Assembly: GCF_021556485.1 (NCBI RefSeq)
Contig: NZ_JAKGBW010000012.1
Coordinates: 50,517-114,516, forward strand
Length of the DNA: 64,000 nt
Direction of reading: 5' to 3'
From: Oceanobacillus alkalisoli
Lineage (GTDB): Bacteria; Bacillota; Bacilli; Bacillales; Amphibacillaceae
Position 1 is the stretch's first letter. The number at the start of each line of letters is the position of its first letter. The position numbers were made by a program, and so were the translations under genes. The notes under the pieces are model-generated. The model was not told where the DNA came from. It was given only the letters and a program-made list of their open reading frames with translations, and did not search any database. Below are positions 7,645 to 16,541 of the stretch, one piece after another.

Positions 7645-8331
7645 GTGCTATCAGTGGAAGCTATTGGATCAGTTCTTAAAAAATCAATTCCTTTCAAAGA
7701 ACATCATGAAAAAGAATGTGAGCAATGTGGAAGTCTATATAAATTATATGAAACTCCTAAAGGCATAGCGGGAGCATGTAAACATTGTATGGATCAACAG
7801 TTATTAGAAGAACTAAGCGTACCAACAAAAGAAGAAAGAGAAAGACTAAAAGAAAAGCGATTTATTGCCACATTTGAACGAGTTACACATGATTTGAAGC
7901 AAGCAACGGTTGATTCCTATATACCTAAAGAAACATCGCAATTCGAAGCAAAAAAAGCAGTCCTAGGGTGGGCAGGTATAGTGATTGATGCTGGATTTAA
8001 TATAAAAGACAATATCCAAGAAGGAGAATCTACTCAAAGGATAGTTGGAGATGCAACGGTTGATGTGGTGGCTGGTATTGGGACAATGGCAGTAGCCGGG
8101 GCAGCTACTGCAGCGGTAGTTGGAACAGTAGGTTTACCATTATTAGCAGGTGCTGGAGTAGGGTTAGTGGCATCTTAGACAGTAGGAAAAATTATTGATT
8201 CTAACTGGGGGACTAGCCAAAGTCTAAGGGATCATGGAAAAGACTTAGTACAAGCTGGTACTAATGCTGTGAAAGGTTTCGGAAAAACAGTAGCCGGTTG
8301 GTTTAAAAAATCTATATTCGTAATATTTTAA
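7645..8331 (+). pseudogene. Chimera: DnaC-like helicase loader N-terminus fused to LXG-toxin C-terminus, with internal stop
   Basis: Residues 1-100 match phage DnaC-type loaders: a C-x2-C / C-x2-C zinc finger (C-E-Q-C-G ... C-K-H-C) and the segment F-E-R-V-T-H-D-L-K-Q-A-T-V-D-S-Y-I-P-K. At about 7945-7962 the sequence changes in frame to V-L-G-W-A-G-I-V-I-D-A-G and a glycine/alanine-rich hydrophobic stretch typical of the C-terminal region of LXG (type VII-secreted) toxins. A TAG at 8176-8178 interrupts this part, which continues in frame to TAA at 8331. The ATPase domain of the loader, the rest of the prophage and the LXG domain are missing, so a large deletion joined two loci. Confidence 0.8.
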
Positions 8332-8353
8332 TAGTACAGGGGGATGGAAAATA

Positions 8354-9079
8354 GTGAAAATAGATCCCGAAACGAGATATGAGGATTTGGCTTTATATGT
8401 TAAAGATCATTTGGAATTTATTTATGTTGGTGATGTTAAATGGAGTGTGGCTGTACTAGTTTTGATAATATATGATGCCCCTTTACTTTTAGGATTTTCA
8501 ATGTTGTTAAAGATAGAACTTTTATGGATCGTTTTACCATTTGTCCTTATTATTCATTTGTGGTGGATAAGACTGATGATAAAAAATCCATATTCTACTC
8601 AATTAGAGGTGATATTATTTATGGGTGTTTGGGGAGCGCTTGGAGGAATATCTTTATTCATAACCTTTGTGTGGGTGATATTTCATGTGCTTCAAATTAC
8701 CTCCACGGTATTTTATATTATTATAGCTATAGTGACAATTGTATTGGTCTATATTTTAGTGAAATATCAATTACATAAATATTCCGGTGATCCGATAAAA
8801 GAAAGAAAAGAAAGTAATCAGTATAAGTATATGGGATTGGTAACCGCCTCTCCGGGGATAGGATACTTATTTTATGTATTAATAGAAAAAAATACGATGT
8901 TAGAAGATATTATTTCAATGGTTAGTATATATTTCTTTGCTATTATTTGTAGCTACACTGCAGCAAAATTTTTGCATCGTTATTTTTTCATGAAAGCCAA
9001 TATGAAATATGTCATCTATCAACCACATGGAAATAAGAAAAAGGAAAAACTTATCAAACAAGGAGTGGAAATAAAATAA
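8354..9079 (+). CDS. Multi-pass membrane protein, candidate LXG-toxin immunity protein
   Basis: A 241-residue protein with about six hydrophobic segments (near residues 30-50, 55-75, 85-105, 110-135, 160-180 and 185-205) and a basic C-terminus. I do not recognise a family. It lies directly after the LXG toxin remnant and overlaps the DUF4176 gene by one base, which is the usual place of an immunity gene; a membrane immunity protein would fit a pore-forming toxin. GTG start with GGGGGA upstream. Low GC like the rest of this island. Confidence 0.6.
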   Translation: MKIDPETRYEDLALYVKDHLEFIYVGDVKWSVAVLVLIIYDAPLLLGFSMLLKIELLWIVLPFVLIIHLWWIRLMIKNPYSTQLEVILFMGVWGALGGISLFITFVWVIFHVLQITSTVFYIIIAIVTIVLVYILVKYQLHKYSGDPIKERKESNQYKYMGLVTASPGIGYLFYVLIEKNTMLEDIISMVSIYFFAIICSYTAAKFLHRYFFMKANMKYVIYQPHGNKKKEKLIKQGVEIK

Positions 9080-9374
9080 TGGAAAAACTATTACCGAACG
9101 GATCAATTGTTTTATTGAGAGGTGGAAATAAACGTTTAATGATTTATGGAAGAAAACAAATCATTACAGAAGAGGGAATGGAAGAGATTCAAGCTAGAGG
9201 CGAAAAGATACCAGAACAATCTATGTATGATTATTTAGGAGTCTTTTATCCCGAAGGCTACATGGACGAGGAACACACTTAGTGTTCAATCATTCAGATA
9301 TTATCGATATTATATTCCGAGGCTATGAAGATGAGGAGGAAGCAGAGTTTCAAAAGATTTTAAGGCAAGTTTAA
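9079..9374 (+). pseudogene. DUF4176 family protein, frameshifted
   Basis: DUF4176 proteins are small companions of LXG/type VII toxin loci. The first 67 codons give M-E-K-L-L-P-N-G-S-I-V-L-L-R-G-G-N-K-R-L-M-I-Y-G and Y-L-G-V-F-Y-P-E-G-Y, ending at TAG 9280-9282. The typical family end, F-N-H-S-D-I-I-D-I-I-F-R-G-Y-E-D-E-E-E, follows immediately in the +1 frame from 9282 to 9374. Inserting one base at about 9279 restores a full-length protein. It overlaps the upstream stop codon by one base. Confidence 0.8.
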
Positions 9375-9437
9375 ATAATAGGTCGTATTAAAAATAATGC
9401 GATATTCCTAGAAGTAGAATAACTAAATTAAAATCAG

Positions 9438-9474
9438 AAAGGACAAATTTATATTTTAAAGTTTGTCCTTTTTG
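9438..9474 (+). terminator. Intrinsic terminator after the toxin-locus remnant
   Basis: AAAGGACAAA pairs with TTTGTCCTTT across an AT-rich loop and is followed by a T run. It closes the operon 7645-9374. Confidence 0.75.
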
Positions 9475-9786
9475 ATAATCTTTAGTACGAGTGTTTCCTT
9501 GGCAAAAATTGCTTCTTTCATTGCGGATTATTCATATTATCTGGCTTTAATGCTCCGTAGCATATTTTATAATAGACAGGGAACCAAGAACATAGATGAA
9601 TTTAGGTTGTTAACACGTGAGTTAGAAGATTTATTAAATGATTTTAATTCCTTGGATGAAAATGATGGAGATAAAATTGAAGTAATGCTGTTTGAATTTC
9701 ATCGAATACTTACAACGTTTGAATGGCATTTTTCAGAAATTAGTGATTTAAACATGAAGTTCTTGAAAGGATTTAGAAAAGGTTAA
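9463..9786 (+). CDS. Small hypothetical protein
   Basis: An open frame of 107 codons, but its first codons lie in the preceding terminator, so a start at ATG 9550 (78 residues) is more likely. The C-terminal part (I-D-E-F-R-L-L-T-R-E-L-E-D-L-L ... F-L-K-G-F-R-K-G) is acidic and helical. I recognise no family; it could be a remnant of the toxin/immunity locus. No good ribosome-binding site is visible. Confidence 0.35.
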   Translation: MSFLIIFSTSVSLAKIASFIADYSYYLALMLRSIFYNRQGTKNIDEFRLLTRELEDLLNDFNSLDENDGDKIEVMLFEFHRILTTFEWHFSEISDLNMKFLKGFRKG

Positions 9787-9839
9787 TAAAATCATTTAAA
9801 GAGAAGGAACAAAATTAGGATTTTTGTTTTGTGTGAGAA

Positions 9840-9995
9840 ATGATAAAAGTTAAGTGTCATACTAATAATCATCTTTATAATGATGCAAAAAGATGGAAAC
9901 CAAATCCATACGAATCCATTTACATCCCTATCAATCCAATTTATCCAAATGAAGATATTGATACAACGGGATTCAGACGGATAGACTATACATAA
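9840..9995 (+). CDS. Possible 51-residue peptide or gene remnant
   Basis: Reads MIKVKCHTNNHLYNDAKRWK and continues with a proline/tyrosine-rich stretch to TAA at 9993-9995. No ribosome-binding site or known family; composition resembles real coding sequence. It may be the end of a lost effector or immunity gene. Confidence 0.25.
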   Translation: MIKVKCHTNNHLYNDAKRWKPNPYESIYIPINPIYPNEDIDTTGFRRIDYT

Positions 9996-10039
9996 ATTGA
10001 TAGCCGATAAAACTCAAAACGTTAAGCGTTTATTATATC

Positions 10040-10082
10040 AAAAACACGCCTGTTTGGACTTTTCCAAACGGGCGTTTTTTTA
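10040..10082 (+). terminator. Intrinsic terminator
   Basis: AAACACGCCTGTTTGGA pairs with TCCAAACGGGCGTTTTTTT. A strong hairpin ending the transcription units of the 9-10 kb remnant. Confidence 0.9.
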
Positions 10083-10190
10083 TAATCTATCAAATTGTAC
10101 AAGCCTAAAAATAAGTATAGAAAACTTTATAATCAATGATATAATGTAATGAATTCTGGTATCCTAGTTAAAAATAGGAGGTTGTTTAAA

Positions 10191-10639
10191 ATGGGAAGTC
10201 ATAAACCAGCAGGATTTGGATAAGATTTCTAGCAAGTCTAATCGATGGTGTTTTAACTGGAATTTTAACTTGGATTATCGCTACGCTAATTAATGACGAG
10301 AGGTATTTTAATACGTTTGATATTTTTTCGGATGAATTGTATGGACTAAGTACATCGGAAACCATTTCGAATTTGATTTATACGGTCATTTTCGTAATTA
10401 TATTTACAGCGAGCAAGTTTAAAGGTAGTCCGGGGAAAATGATTTGTCGCATTGAGGTTGTAAATCCAGACATGACACAGATCAGTTTTTGGAAATCACT
10501 TGGTAGAGTGTTTGCTTATATCGTTTCAGCTATTCCAATTATGATTGGTTACATGATGGCCGGCTGGAATAAGGAGAAGAGAGCATTACATGATATCATT
10601 TGTAGCACTAGAGTTGTGTATCGAAATAAGTTAGAGTAA
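10191..10639 (+). pseudogene. RDD-family membrane protein, frameshifted
   Basis: RDD proteins are small integral membrane proteins. A good start (AGGAGG, then ATG 10191, MGSHKPAGFG) runs into TAA after ten codons. Adding one base after about 10219 gives the continuous, typical reading P-A-G-F-G-I-R-F-L-A-S-L-I-D-G, three membrane helices and the family end W-N-K-E-K-R-A-L-H-D-I-I. It precedes sppA, whose other neighbour at 11714 is also an RDD protein, so this may be a decayed paralogue. Confidence 0.8.
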
Positions 10640-10702
10640 AGTTAAATCAAAATGAGAATTGATATTTTCCATTAAAAACTATGGACTTGGGGTGTATACA
10701 TA

Positions 10703-11698
10703 TTGGATAAAAAGCGTTGGATCGCATTAATAATCGCAATTGGTTTATTCGTTGTCTCGATTGTATCACAAATTAGCACAAGCATTGCTTCGACGGATTC
10801 CGCTACACTTTTTGAAAGCTTTAATGATGAGTTTAGTGAAGAAGTAATCGAACAAGGAACTAGCTTCGAGAAAATTGCTGTGCTCGAGCTAAATGGAATT
10901 ATTATGGAAGATAGTGCAGGAAGTTTATTAAGCGGTGTTACATATAGGCATCAAAGGTTTTTGGATTTACTTGATCACGCTGCTGAGGATGGAAATGTAG
11001 AGGCTATTATTTTAGACGTAAATACACCGGGTGGTGGTGTTGTAGAAAGTGCAGAGATTCATGAAAAGATACTAAACATTCAGCAAAACTATGAAAAACC
11101 TGTTTATATTTCGATGGGGAATACAGCAGCATCTGGCGGTTACTACATCTCTGCTCCAGCCGATAAAATTGTCGCTCATTCCGCCACATTAACTGGTTCA
11201 ATTGGTGTCATTATGGAGTCGTTGAATTATACCGAGCTTGCTGATAATCTAGGCATTGATTTTAACACGATAAAGAGTGGCGAATTCAAAGATATTATGT
11301 CTGGTTCACGTGAGATGACGGAAGAGGAAAGAGCAATGCTGCAAACGATGATTGATGAACTCTACGGTGACTTTGTTCAAGTCATTGTAGATGGACGTGG
11401 CATGTCTGAGGAAACTGTTCGAGAACTGGGTGATGGTCGCATTTATACTGGAGCGCAAGCAAAAGAAAATGGCTTAGTCGATGAAATTGGAACGCTGGAT
11501 GATACCATTGCGATGATGAAAGAGGATTATAATCTGGAAGATGCTGCCGTGATTGAGTATACAAGCGGTTTTGAATTCAATAAATTTTTAGGCATGACGC
11601 TGCAGGATAAGTTTGGCAAAGGGTCAGAGTTACTTGCAGTAAATAATATGCTGCGAGAAGCAAATGCTCCTAGAGCCATGTATTTATATTCAAGATGA
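10703..11698 (+). CDS. sppA: Signal peptide peptidase SppA
   Basis: Membrane-anchored serine/lysine protease that degrades leftover signal peptides. It has 331 residues, one N-terminal membrane segment (residues 5-25) and an S49-type ClpP-like domain. The nucleophile lies in G-N-T-A-A-S-G-G-Y-Y near residue 146 and the catalytic lysine in T-I-K-S-G-E-F-K near residue 195; the substrate-binding D-V-N-T-P-G-G-G lies near residue 109. The TTG start at 10703 follows GGGGTG. It is 15 bp before the RDD gene, matching B. subtilis sppA-yteJ. Confidence 0.95.
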   Translation: MDKKRWIALIIAIGLFVVSIVSQISTSIASTDSATLFESFNDEFSEEVIEQGTSFEKIAVLELNGIIMEDSAGSLLSGVTYRHQRFLDLLDHAAEDGNVEAIILDVNTPGGGVVESAEIHEKILNIQQNYEKPVYISMGNTAASGGYYISAPADKIVAHSATLTGSIGVIMESLNYTELADNLGIDFNTIKSGEFKDIMSGSREMTEEERAMLQTMIDELYGDFVQVIVDGRGMSEETVRELGDGRIYTGAQAKENGLVDEIGTLDDTIAMMKEDYNLEDAAVIEYTSGFEFNKFLGMTLQDKFGKGSELLAVNNMLREANAPRAMYLYSR

Positions 11699-11713
11699 GG
11701 AGGCTAGATTGCC

Positions 11714-12175
11714 ATGAGTGAAGATTTAGTTGCATATACAGCATCGCCTACGGAAACAAGAAGGTATGCCGGATTTTGGATGCGATTTTGGGCATATTTA
11801 GCCGACTTAGTCATCGTGTTTAGTATAAATGGTATTGTGCTTAGTCCATTAAAATTTATGAACGAAGGAAAACCAATCGAGATTGGTTATTGGACGGTCG
11901 CAGGAATTCTGAGCCTTCTCGTATTGTATCTATACTTTATTTTAATGACAAAGTTTTATGGACAGACAATCGGAAAAATGATATTTGGATTAAAAGTGAT
12001 TCGCAAAGACCTCGAGCCTCTGCAATGGAGCGATATTATTTTTAGAGAGTTGGTCGGACGCTTCTTCTATCGCTTTTTATTCATTGCACAATTACTGTAT
12101 CTTGTCGTTGCCTTTGATACCAAAAAACAAGGGATTCACGATATGCTTGGTGATACATGGGTCGTGCATGAATGA
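11714..12175 (+). CDS. yteJ: RDD-family membrane protein, YteJ/SppI-like
   Basis: A 153-residue protein with the RDD signature R-Y-A-G-F-W-M-R-F-W-A-Y-L-A-D and the terminal K-K-Q-G-I-H-D-M-L motif. Three membrane helices lie near residues 28-48, 60-85 and 115-140. In B. subtilis the gene after sppA (yteJ, renamed sppI) encodes an inhibitor of SppA; the adjacency and gap of 15 bp here suggest the same role. GAGGAGG ribosome-binding site, ATG start. Confidence 0.85.
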   Translation: MSEDLVAYTASPTETRRYAGFWMRFWAYLADLVIVFSINGIVLSPLKFMNEGKPIEIGYWTVAGILSLLVLYLYFILMTKFYGQTIGKMIFGLKVIRKDLEPLQWSDIIFRELVGRFFYRFLFIAQLLYLVVAFDTKKQGIHDMLGDTWVVHE

Positions 12176-12303
12176 AGGATCGCGGGAAGAGAGTTATTCA
12201 TTGTCCGTATATGTCACAATAAATAATCAAGCACTGTCCCTGCTTTTTTTACAAGCTAGTAAGTGTGGGGAGAAAAAAATCTCGATACGGGTTTTTGGTT
12301 AAT

Positions 12304-12343
12304 GTTTAGCCGCCAGTAGAATGTGTAAGATATTCTAATAGCG
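12304..12343. terminator. Hairpin between convergent yteJ and AI-2E permease genes
   Basis: AGCCGC and TAGAAT pair with ATTCTA and GCGGCT further on. It lies in the convergent gap and probably serves either direction; the T run is weak. Confidence 0.5.
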
Positions 12344-12392
12344 GCTGTTTGTGTTCTATTATCTAAATCTATTACTAGTTAAAGCCTAATCT

Positions 12393-13412
12393 TTACTTTA
12401 CTTGCTCGTGTGTATCATTATTCGTCACATCCAGGATATCGAGCAGGAATACAAACACTGGAATTCCGATAATCAATCCCCAGACACCAAAGAAATGCTG
12501 CGAAAAAATCAAGACAATAAATGTATAAAACACTGGTAAATCTGTTTTAGAAGACATCAATTTTGGATTGAGAATATACGCTTCGATTGCATGGATAATC
12601 ATAATTGCGATGAGCAGATAAAGAACAGTTAAAAATCCTCCGATTGTATAGGCAATGAGAGATAACGGGATAAGTGAGATAATCACTCCAGCAACAGGGA
12701 TAAGTCCTAGGAAAAAGACCATAATGGATAATCCAAAGATCTGCGGAAATCCAAGGATCATTAATACAATCATCGTAAGAAATGTGTTAATCAGGGCAAT
12801 CATGAATTGTGCTTCGATTACTTTACCAAAAGTGCGTGAAAATTTTCTGCCGAAGTACTCGATCTCCCGGTAGAACGGTGCAACTTTACTTTTTTTGAAC
12901 TTACTCGTAAATGCGAGCAGGCGAGGTTTTTCGAGCAGGAAGAATAAACTGAGTACTAACGAAATTAATACCTGTACACTCACCGTACTAATATCTGTAA
13001 TCGATTTTAAGAGAAATGAAAAGCCGTTTTCTATGTAGCCCGTGATTTGCTCGCTTGAAATGATCGGCTCAATAAAACTAAAAAATGGGTTATCATACGA
13101 TTCGAAAGAGAAAGTTGAAATCTGCTTAATGACTTGACTGATTTCCATCGTAATAATTGGCAAGTACCTCACAGCACCTACCGTTAATAAGCTGACGATT
13201 ACCGAATATAACAGTAATACGAGAATCGTTCGATTGAATTTGATCCGTTTCACCGTGAATTCAACTAGCCCATTCATTAAGAATGAAAAAATAAAAGTAA
13301 GGAGGATAATATTTATTAAACTTCTTACACTGTAAAGAATTAGAATGATTAAACTAAAAATAATAATGCGTTTTACTCCTGTTTTTCGGAAAAAGTCGAC
13401 GATTGATTCCAT
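12393..13412 (-). CDS. AI-2E family transporter (YtvI/YubA type)
   Basis: A 339-residue polytopic membrane protein with about eight helices and the family segments G-R-K-F-S-R-T-F-G-K-V and P-V-A-G-V-I-I-S-L-I-P near residues 175-250. The family contains E. coli TqsA, but many Bacillus members may be Na+/H+ or other small-molecule permeases, so the substrate is open. Monocistronic; ATG at 13412. Confidence 0.85.
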   Translation of the reverse strand: MESIVDFFRKTGVKRIIIFSLIILILYSVRSLINIILLTFIFSFLMNGLVEFTVKRIKFNRTILVLLLYSVIVSLLTVGAVRYLPIITMEISQVIKQISTFSFESYDNPFFSFIEPIISSEQITGYIENGFSFLLKSITDISTVSVQVLISLVLSLFFLLEKPRLLAFTSKFKKSKVAPFYREIEYFGRKFSRTFGKVIEAQFMIALINTFLTMIVLMILGFPQIFGLSIMVFFLGLIPVAGVIISLIPLSLIAYTIGGFLTVLYLLIAIMIIHAIEAYILNPKLMSSKTDLPVFYTFIVLIFSQHFFGVWGLIIGIPVFVFLLDILDVTNNDTHEQVK

Positions 13413-13489
13413 ATCATATTTCCTCTCTTATGCTGTGTGAAGCAGGATAGCCAGTTTTGTTTATACTCTTTAGTATCTACTTATAATGG

Positions 13490-13682
13490 GAAAAACACAA
13501 GATTAAAACGATAGTAATTCAGTAATAATATTAAACTGGGATAAATGCACTGACCGCCATGTCCCGCTAATCAATATTTGAAAATAAGTGATTGAATCAA
13601 GCGGGAGGATAAAAAGCGATATGTAGGATGAACTGCATGGAATCTAGGGTTTTAACAAATCCTTGTTCCATGCAGTTTTTGT
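13490..13682 (+). ncRNA. Candidate structured RNA ending in an intrinsic terminator
   Basis: This gap has no convincing open frame. It contains CCCGCT paired at a distance with AGCGGG (13562-13611), then the terminator stem CTGCATGGAA/TTCCATGCAG followed by TTTTT (13633-13680). No upstream gene on this strand needs the terminator. A TATAAT lies at 13482-13487 but its -35 is poor. Could be a small RNA or the remains of a lost gene. Confidence 0.35.
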
Positions 13683-13816
13683 ATGTTCGTAGATGTAAGC
13701 TACTACTAGATAGAGACAAGTCCTATATATTGCAATACCTGAGGTTATAGTTTAGGATGAATATTTGAGTAAATTTCCTTCCAGATAATGAATCATTTTT
13801 CGTTCGTTATTAATTG

Positions 13817-13845
13817 TTGAAAACGGGTATACTCTATGATAGAAT
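13817..13845 (+). promoter_or_regulatory. Sigma-A promoter of the nrd operon
   Basis: TTGAAA (13817-13822) and TAGAAT (13840-13845) with a 17-bp spacer, about 50 bp before the cobalamin riboswitch. Confidence 0.7.
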
Positions 13846-13894
13846 TCAATATATAGTGATTGACAATACAATTTAATACTAAATGTAGTATATG

Positions 13895-14062
13895 AGTAAT
13901 GGTGACAGTTTATCTGTTTAAAAGGGAATCCAGTTAAAAACTGGAGCTGCCCCCGCAACTGTACGTGTGTACGACTTAGCAAACCACCGTATCGCTTGCT
14001 GTAAGGTGTCGATATGGGAAGGGCTATAGAAGGAAGAGCACGAGCCAGGAGACCTGCCATAA
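13895..14062 (+). promoter_or_regulatory. Cobalamin (B12) riboswitch
   Basis: Clear B12-box elements in order: a GGTGACAG start near 13901, the GGGAATCCAGTT...AACTGG hairpin, GCTGCCCCCGCAACTGTA (13946-13963), and the 3' box GAGCCAGGAGACCTGCCAT (14043-14061). It lies in the leader of the class I ribonucleotide reductase operon. With B12 bound, the terminator at 14158 should form and switch off the B12-independent enzyme. Confidence 0.95.
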
Positions 14063-14157
14063 CTTGTAGTTTTTTGTTTCTTCGGGGTGTGAGAAAGGAA
14101 AAATGATAAGAAGTTGTAGTATGTAATATTATTATGCTTTTTTGTCGTTTTTTCTTG

Positions 14158-14187
14158 CCGTTCATCCCGAAAGTGAACGGTTTTTTT
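14158..14187 (+). terminator. Riboswitch expression-platform terminator
   Basis: CCGTTCA and TGAACGG form a stem followed by seven Ts, 29 bp before the start codon of the alpha subunit. It is the likely off-state structure of the cobalamin riboswitch. Confidence 0.85.
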
Positions 14188-14216
14188 AATGCTTATACAT
14201 AAAGGGAGGAAATAAA

Positions 14217-16451
14217 ATGCAAATAATGAATCAAACAAAAAGCCCTAAAGGGATGGAATTAATCAATGAGTGGGCCGATGGATTAAATATTCAAACAGAT
14301 AAATATAAAGAAAAAGTTGAGCCGCTTTTGGTAACACAAGAAGCAAAAGACGACTTATATAATGCTTTAATTAACCATGCACTTGAAAATATAGACGAAG
14401 TAACACCAGACTGGACTTATTTTGCAACACGGATTTATTTGCATGAACTCTATCAAAAGGCTGCAGAAAATAGGGGCTATGACACTGCTCTTTCGTATGG
14501 TCCTTTCTACGATTTATTAAAGCAATTGACCGATAAAGGAATTTATTCTCCTCATCTTCTTTCAAGCTACACGAAAGAGGAAATCGATTATTTCGGTTCG
14601 TCGCTTGAACAGGAAAGGGATTTATTATTTACGTATCCGGGAATTTATACATTGGCAACTCGTTATCTCGCAATGGACCATGAAAAGAATGTTTATGAAT
14701 TGCCGCAGGAACGCTGGATGGTTATTGCCATGCATCTTATGCAAGAAGAACCGGTCGCGAATCGGAAAGAACATGTTCTCGAAGCCTATTGGGCGCTAAG
14801 TAATTTATATATGACGGTCGCGACACCAACATTAGCTAATGCGGGGAAGAGCCATGGCCAATTGTCGAGTTGTTTTATTGATACGGTAAACGATAGTTTG
14901 GAAGGAATTTATGATAGTAATAGTGATATTGCCCAATTGTCGAAAAATGGCGGCGGAATTGGTGTCTATATGGGTAAAATCCGTGCTAGAGGCAGTTCGA
15001 TTAAAGGATTTAAAGGGATGTCCAGCGGAGTTGTACCATGGATTAAACAGTTAAATAACACAGCGGTAAGTGTCGATCAACTCGGTACGAGAAAAGGTGC
15101 GATAGCAGTTTATTTGGACATATGGCACAGAGATATTGAAGAATTCCTTGACTTGAAACTAAATAACGGGGATGACCGCCTGCGTGCCCATGATATTTAT
15201 ACAGGGGTTAATATTCCAGATTTGTTTATGGAACAAGTAGAAAAAAGGGGCGACTGGTATTTATTTGACCCTCATGAAGTGCGTGAGGTAATGGGCTTCT
15301 CCCTGGAGGAATCCTATGATGAAGAGAAAGGCGAAGGAGAATGGCGCAAGAAGTATGAAGCATGTATCAACGCTAATTTAGATTCGGCAAAGAAAGTGCC
15401 AGCAATTGAAATTATGAAAAGAATTATGCGTTCCCAGTTGGAAACAGGAGCACCATTCATGTTTTACCGTGATGAAGTGAACCGCCGGAATGCGAATACG
15501 CATACTGGAATGATTTATTGCTCCAATTTATGTACGGAAATTACGCAAAACCAATCCCCGACAGAATTTGTTGAGCAATATCTCACGGAAGAAAATACCG
15601 TTGTGAAAAAATACACGCCTGGTGACTTTGTTGTTTGTAACTTAAGTTCCGTTAACTTAGGGAAGGCTGTACCAGATAATGTATTGGAACGCCTTATCAA
15701 AATTCAAGTGCGCATGCTTGATAATGTCATTGATATCAATACGTTACCATTATTACAAGCAACGCTCACGAACCAAAAGTACAGAGCGATTGGACTAGGA
15801 ACATTCGGATTCCACCACCTGCTTGCAAAAGAAGGAATCGAGTGGGAATCAGAGCGAGCTGTCGAATATACCGATGCTATTTATGAAAAAATAGCCTACT
15901 TAGCGATTTCCGCATCAGCAGATTTAGCAGAAGAAAAAGGCAGCTATCAGGTATTTGAAGGAAGTAAATGGAGTACAGGAGCGTACTTTGATAACAGAGG
16001 ATACGATGATTCCAAAGAGTGGATGGCATTGAAGGAGCGGGTTAAGAACACGGGGATCCGCAATGGTTATTTAATGGCTGTCGCACCAAATGCGTCTACT
16101 TCGATTATTGCCGGCTCTACTGCAGGAATCGACCCAGTGTTCAAACCTTTTTATCATGAAGAGAAGAAAGACTTTAAGATGCCTGTAACCGCACCAGATA
16201 TGGACCACCATAATTACCATATCTACAGACGTTCCGCTTATATTGTTGATCAGCGCTGGTCGGTCAAACAGAATGCCATGCGTCAGAAACATGTGGACCA
16301 AGGTGTTTCCTTTAATATTTATGTGCCGAACACCATCCGGGCTTCCGTCTTACTAGACTTGCATCTACAAGCTTGGAAGAGCGGACTGAAAACAACTTAC
16401 TATGTACGTTCATCTTCTACAGATATTGAAGAGTGTGAGTGGTGTCAATAA
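14217..16451 (+). CDS. nrdE: Ribonucleoside-diphosphate reductase, alpha (catalytic) subunit, class I
   Basis: Reduces ribonucleoside diphosphates to deoxy forms, using a radical from the beta subunit. 744 residues, slightly longer than typical NrdE. Active-site features visible: S-S-C-F near residue 222 and V-V-C-N-L near residue 469 (redox cysteines), the radical cysteine in S-N-L-C-T-E near residue 438, substrate/phosphate-binding P-N-A-S-T-S near residue 624, and the C-terminal C-E-W-C thiol pair. The enzyme needs no B12, yet sits behind a B12 riboswitch, implying a B12-dependent NrdJ elsewhere in the genome. Operon with the flavodoxin and beta genes. GGGAGGA ribosome-binding site. Confidence 0.93.
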   Translation: MQIMNQTKSPKGMELINEWADGLNIQTDKYKEKVEPLLVTQEAKDDLYNALINHALENIDEVTPDWTYFATRIYLHELYQKAAENRGYDTALSYGPFYDLLKQLTDKGIYSPHLLSSYTKEEIDYFGSSLEQERDLLFTYPGIYTLATRYLAMDHEKNVYELPQERWMVIAMHLMQEEPVANRKEHVLEAYWALSNLYMTVATPTLANAGKSHGQLSSCFIDTVNDSLEGIYDSNSDIAQLSKNGGGIGVYMGKIRARGSSIKGFKGMSSGVVPWIKQLNNTAVSVDQLGTRKGAIAVYLDIWHRDIEEFLDLKLNNGDDRLRAHDIYTGVNIPDLFMEQVEKRGDWYLFDPHEVREVMGFSLEESYDEEKGEGEWRKKYEACINANLDSAKKVPAIEIMKRIMRSQLETGAPFMFYRDEVNRRNANTHTGMIYCSNLCTEITQNQSPTEFVEQYLTEENTVVKKYTPGDFVVCNLSSVNLGKAVPDNVLERLIKIQVRMLDNVIDINTLPLLQATLTNQKYRAIGLGTFGFHHLLAKEGIEWESERAVEYTDAIYEKIAYLAISASADLAEEKGSYQVFEGSKWSTGAYFDNRGYDDSKEWMALKERVKNTGIRNGYLMAVAPNASTSIIAGSTAGIDPVFKPFYHEEKKDFKMPVTAPDMDHHNYHIYRRSAYIVDQRWSVKQNAMRQKHVDQGVSFNIYVPNTIRASVLLDLHLQAWKSGLKTTYYVRSSSTDIEECEWCQ

Positions 16452-16541
16452 TGAATAGGGGAGCGTTATGCTCTCCCCTGTTCCGAACCAATCGAAAATC
16501 GATGATAAGGGATTCGCACGTTTTAATTAGGGGTGAAATAA

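Noticed and set aside
4000-10100. Attachment sites (attL/attR) of the integrative element
   Set aside because: No tRNA gene or convincing direct repeat is visible at the integrase end and near 10 kb; the right end may have been lost in the deletion.
13752-14165. Long minus-strand open frames across 13752-14238
   Set aside because: They are antisense to the cobalamin riboswitch and its terminator, whose conserved boxes fully explain the sequence.
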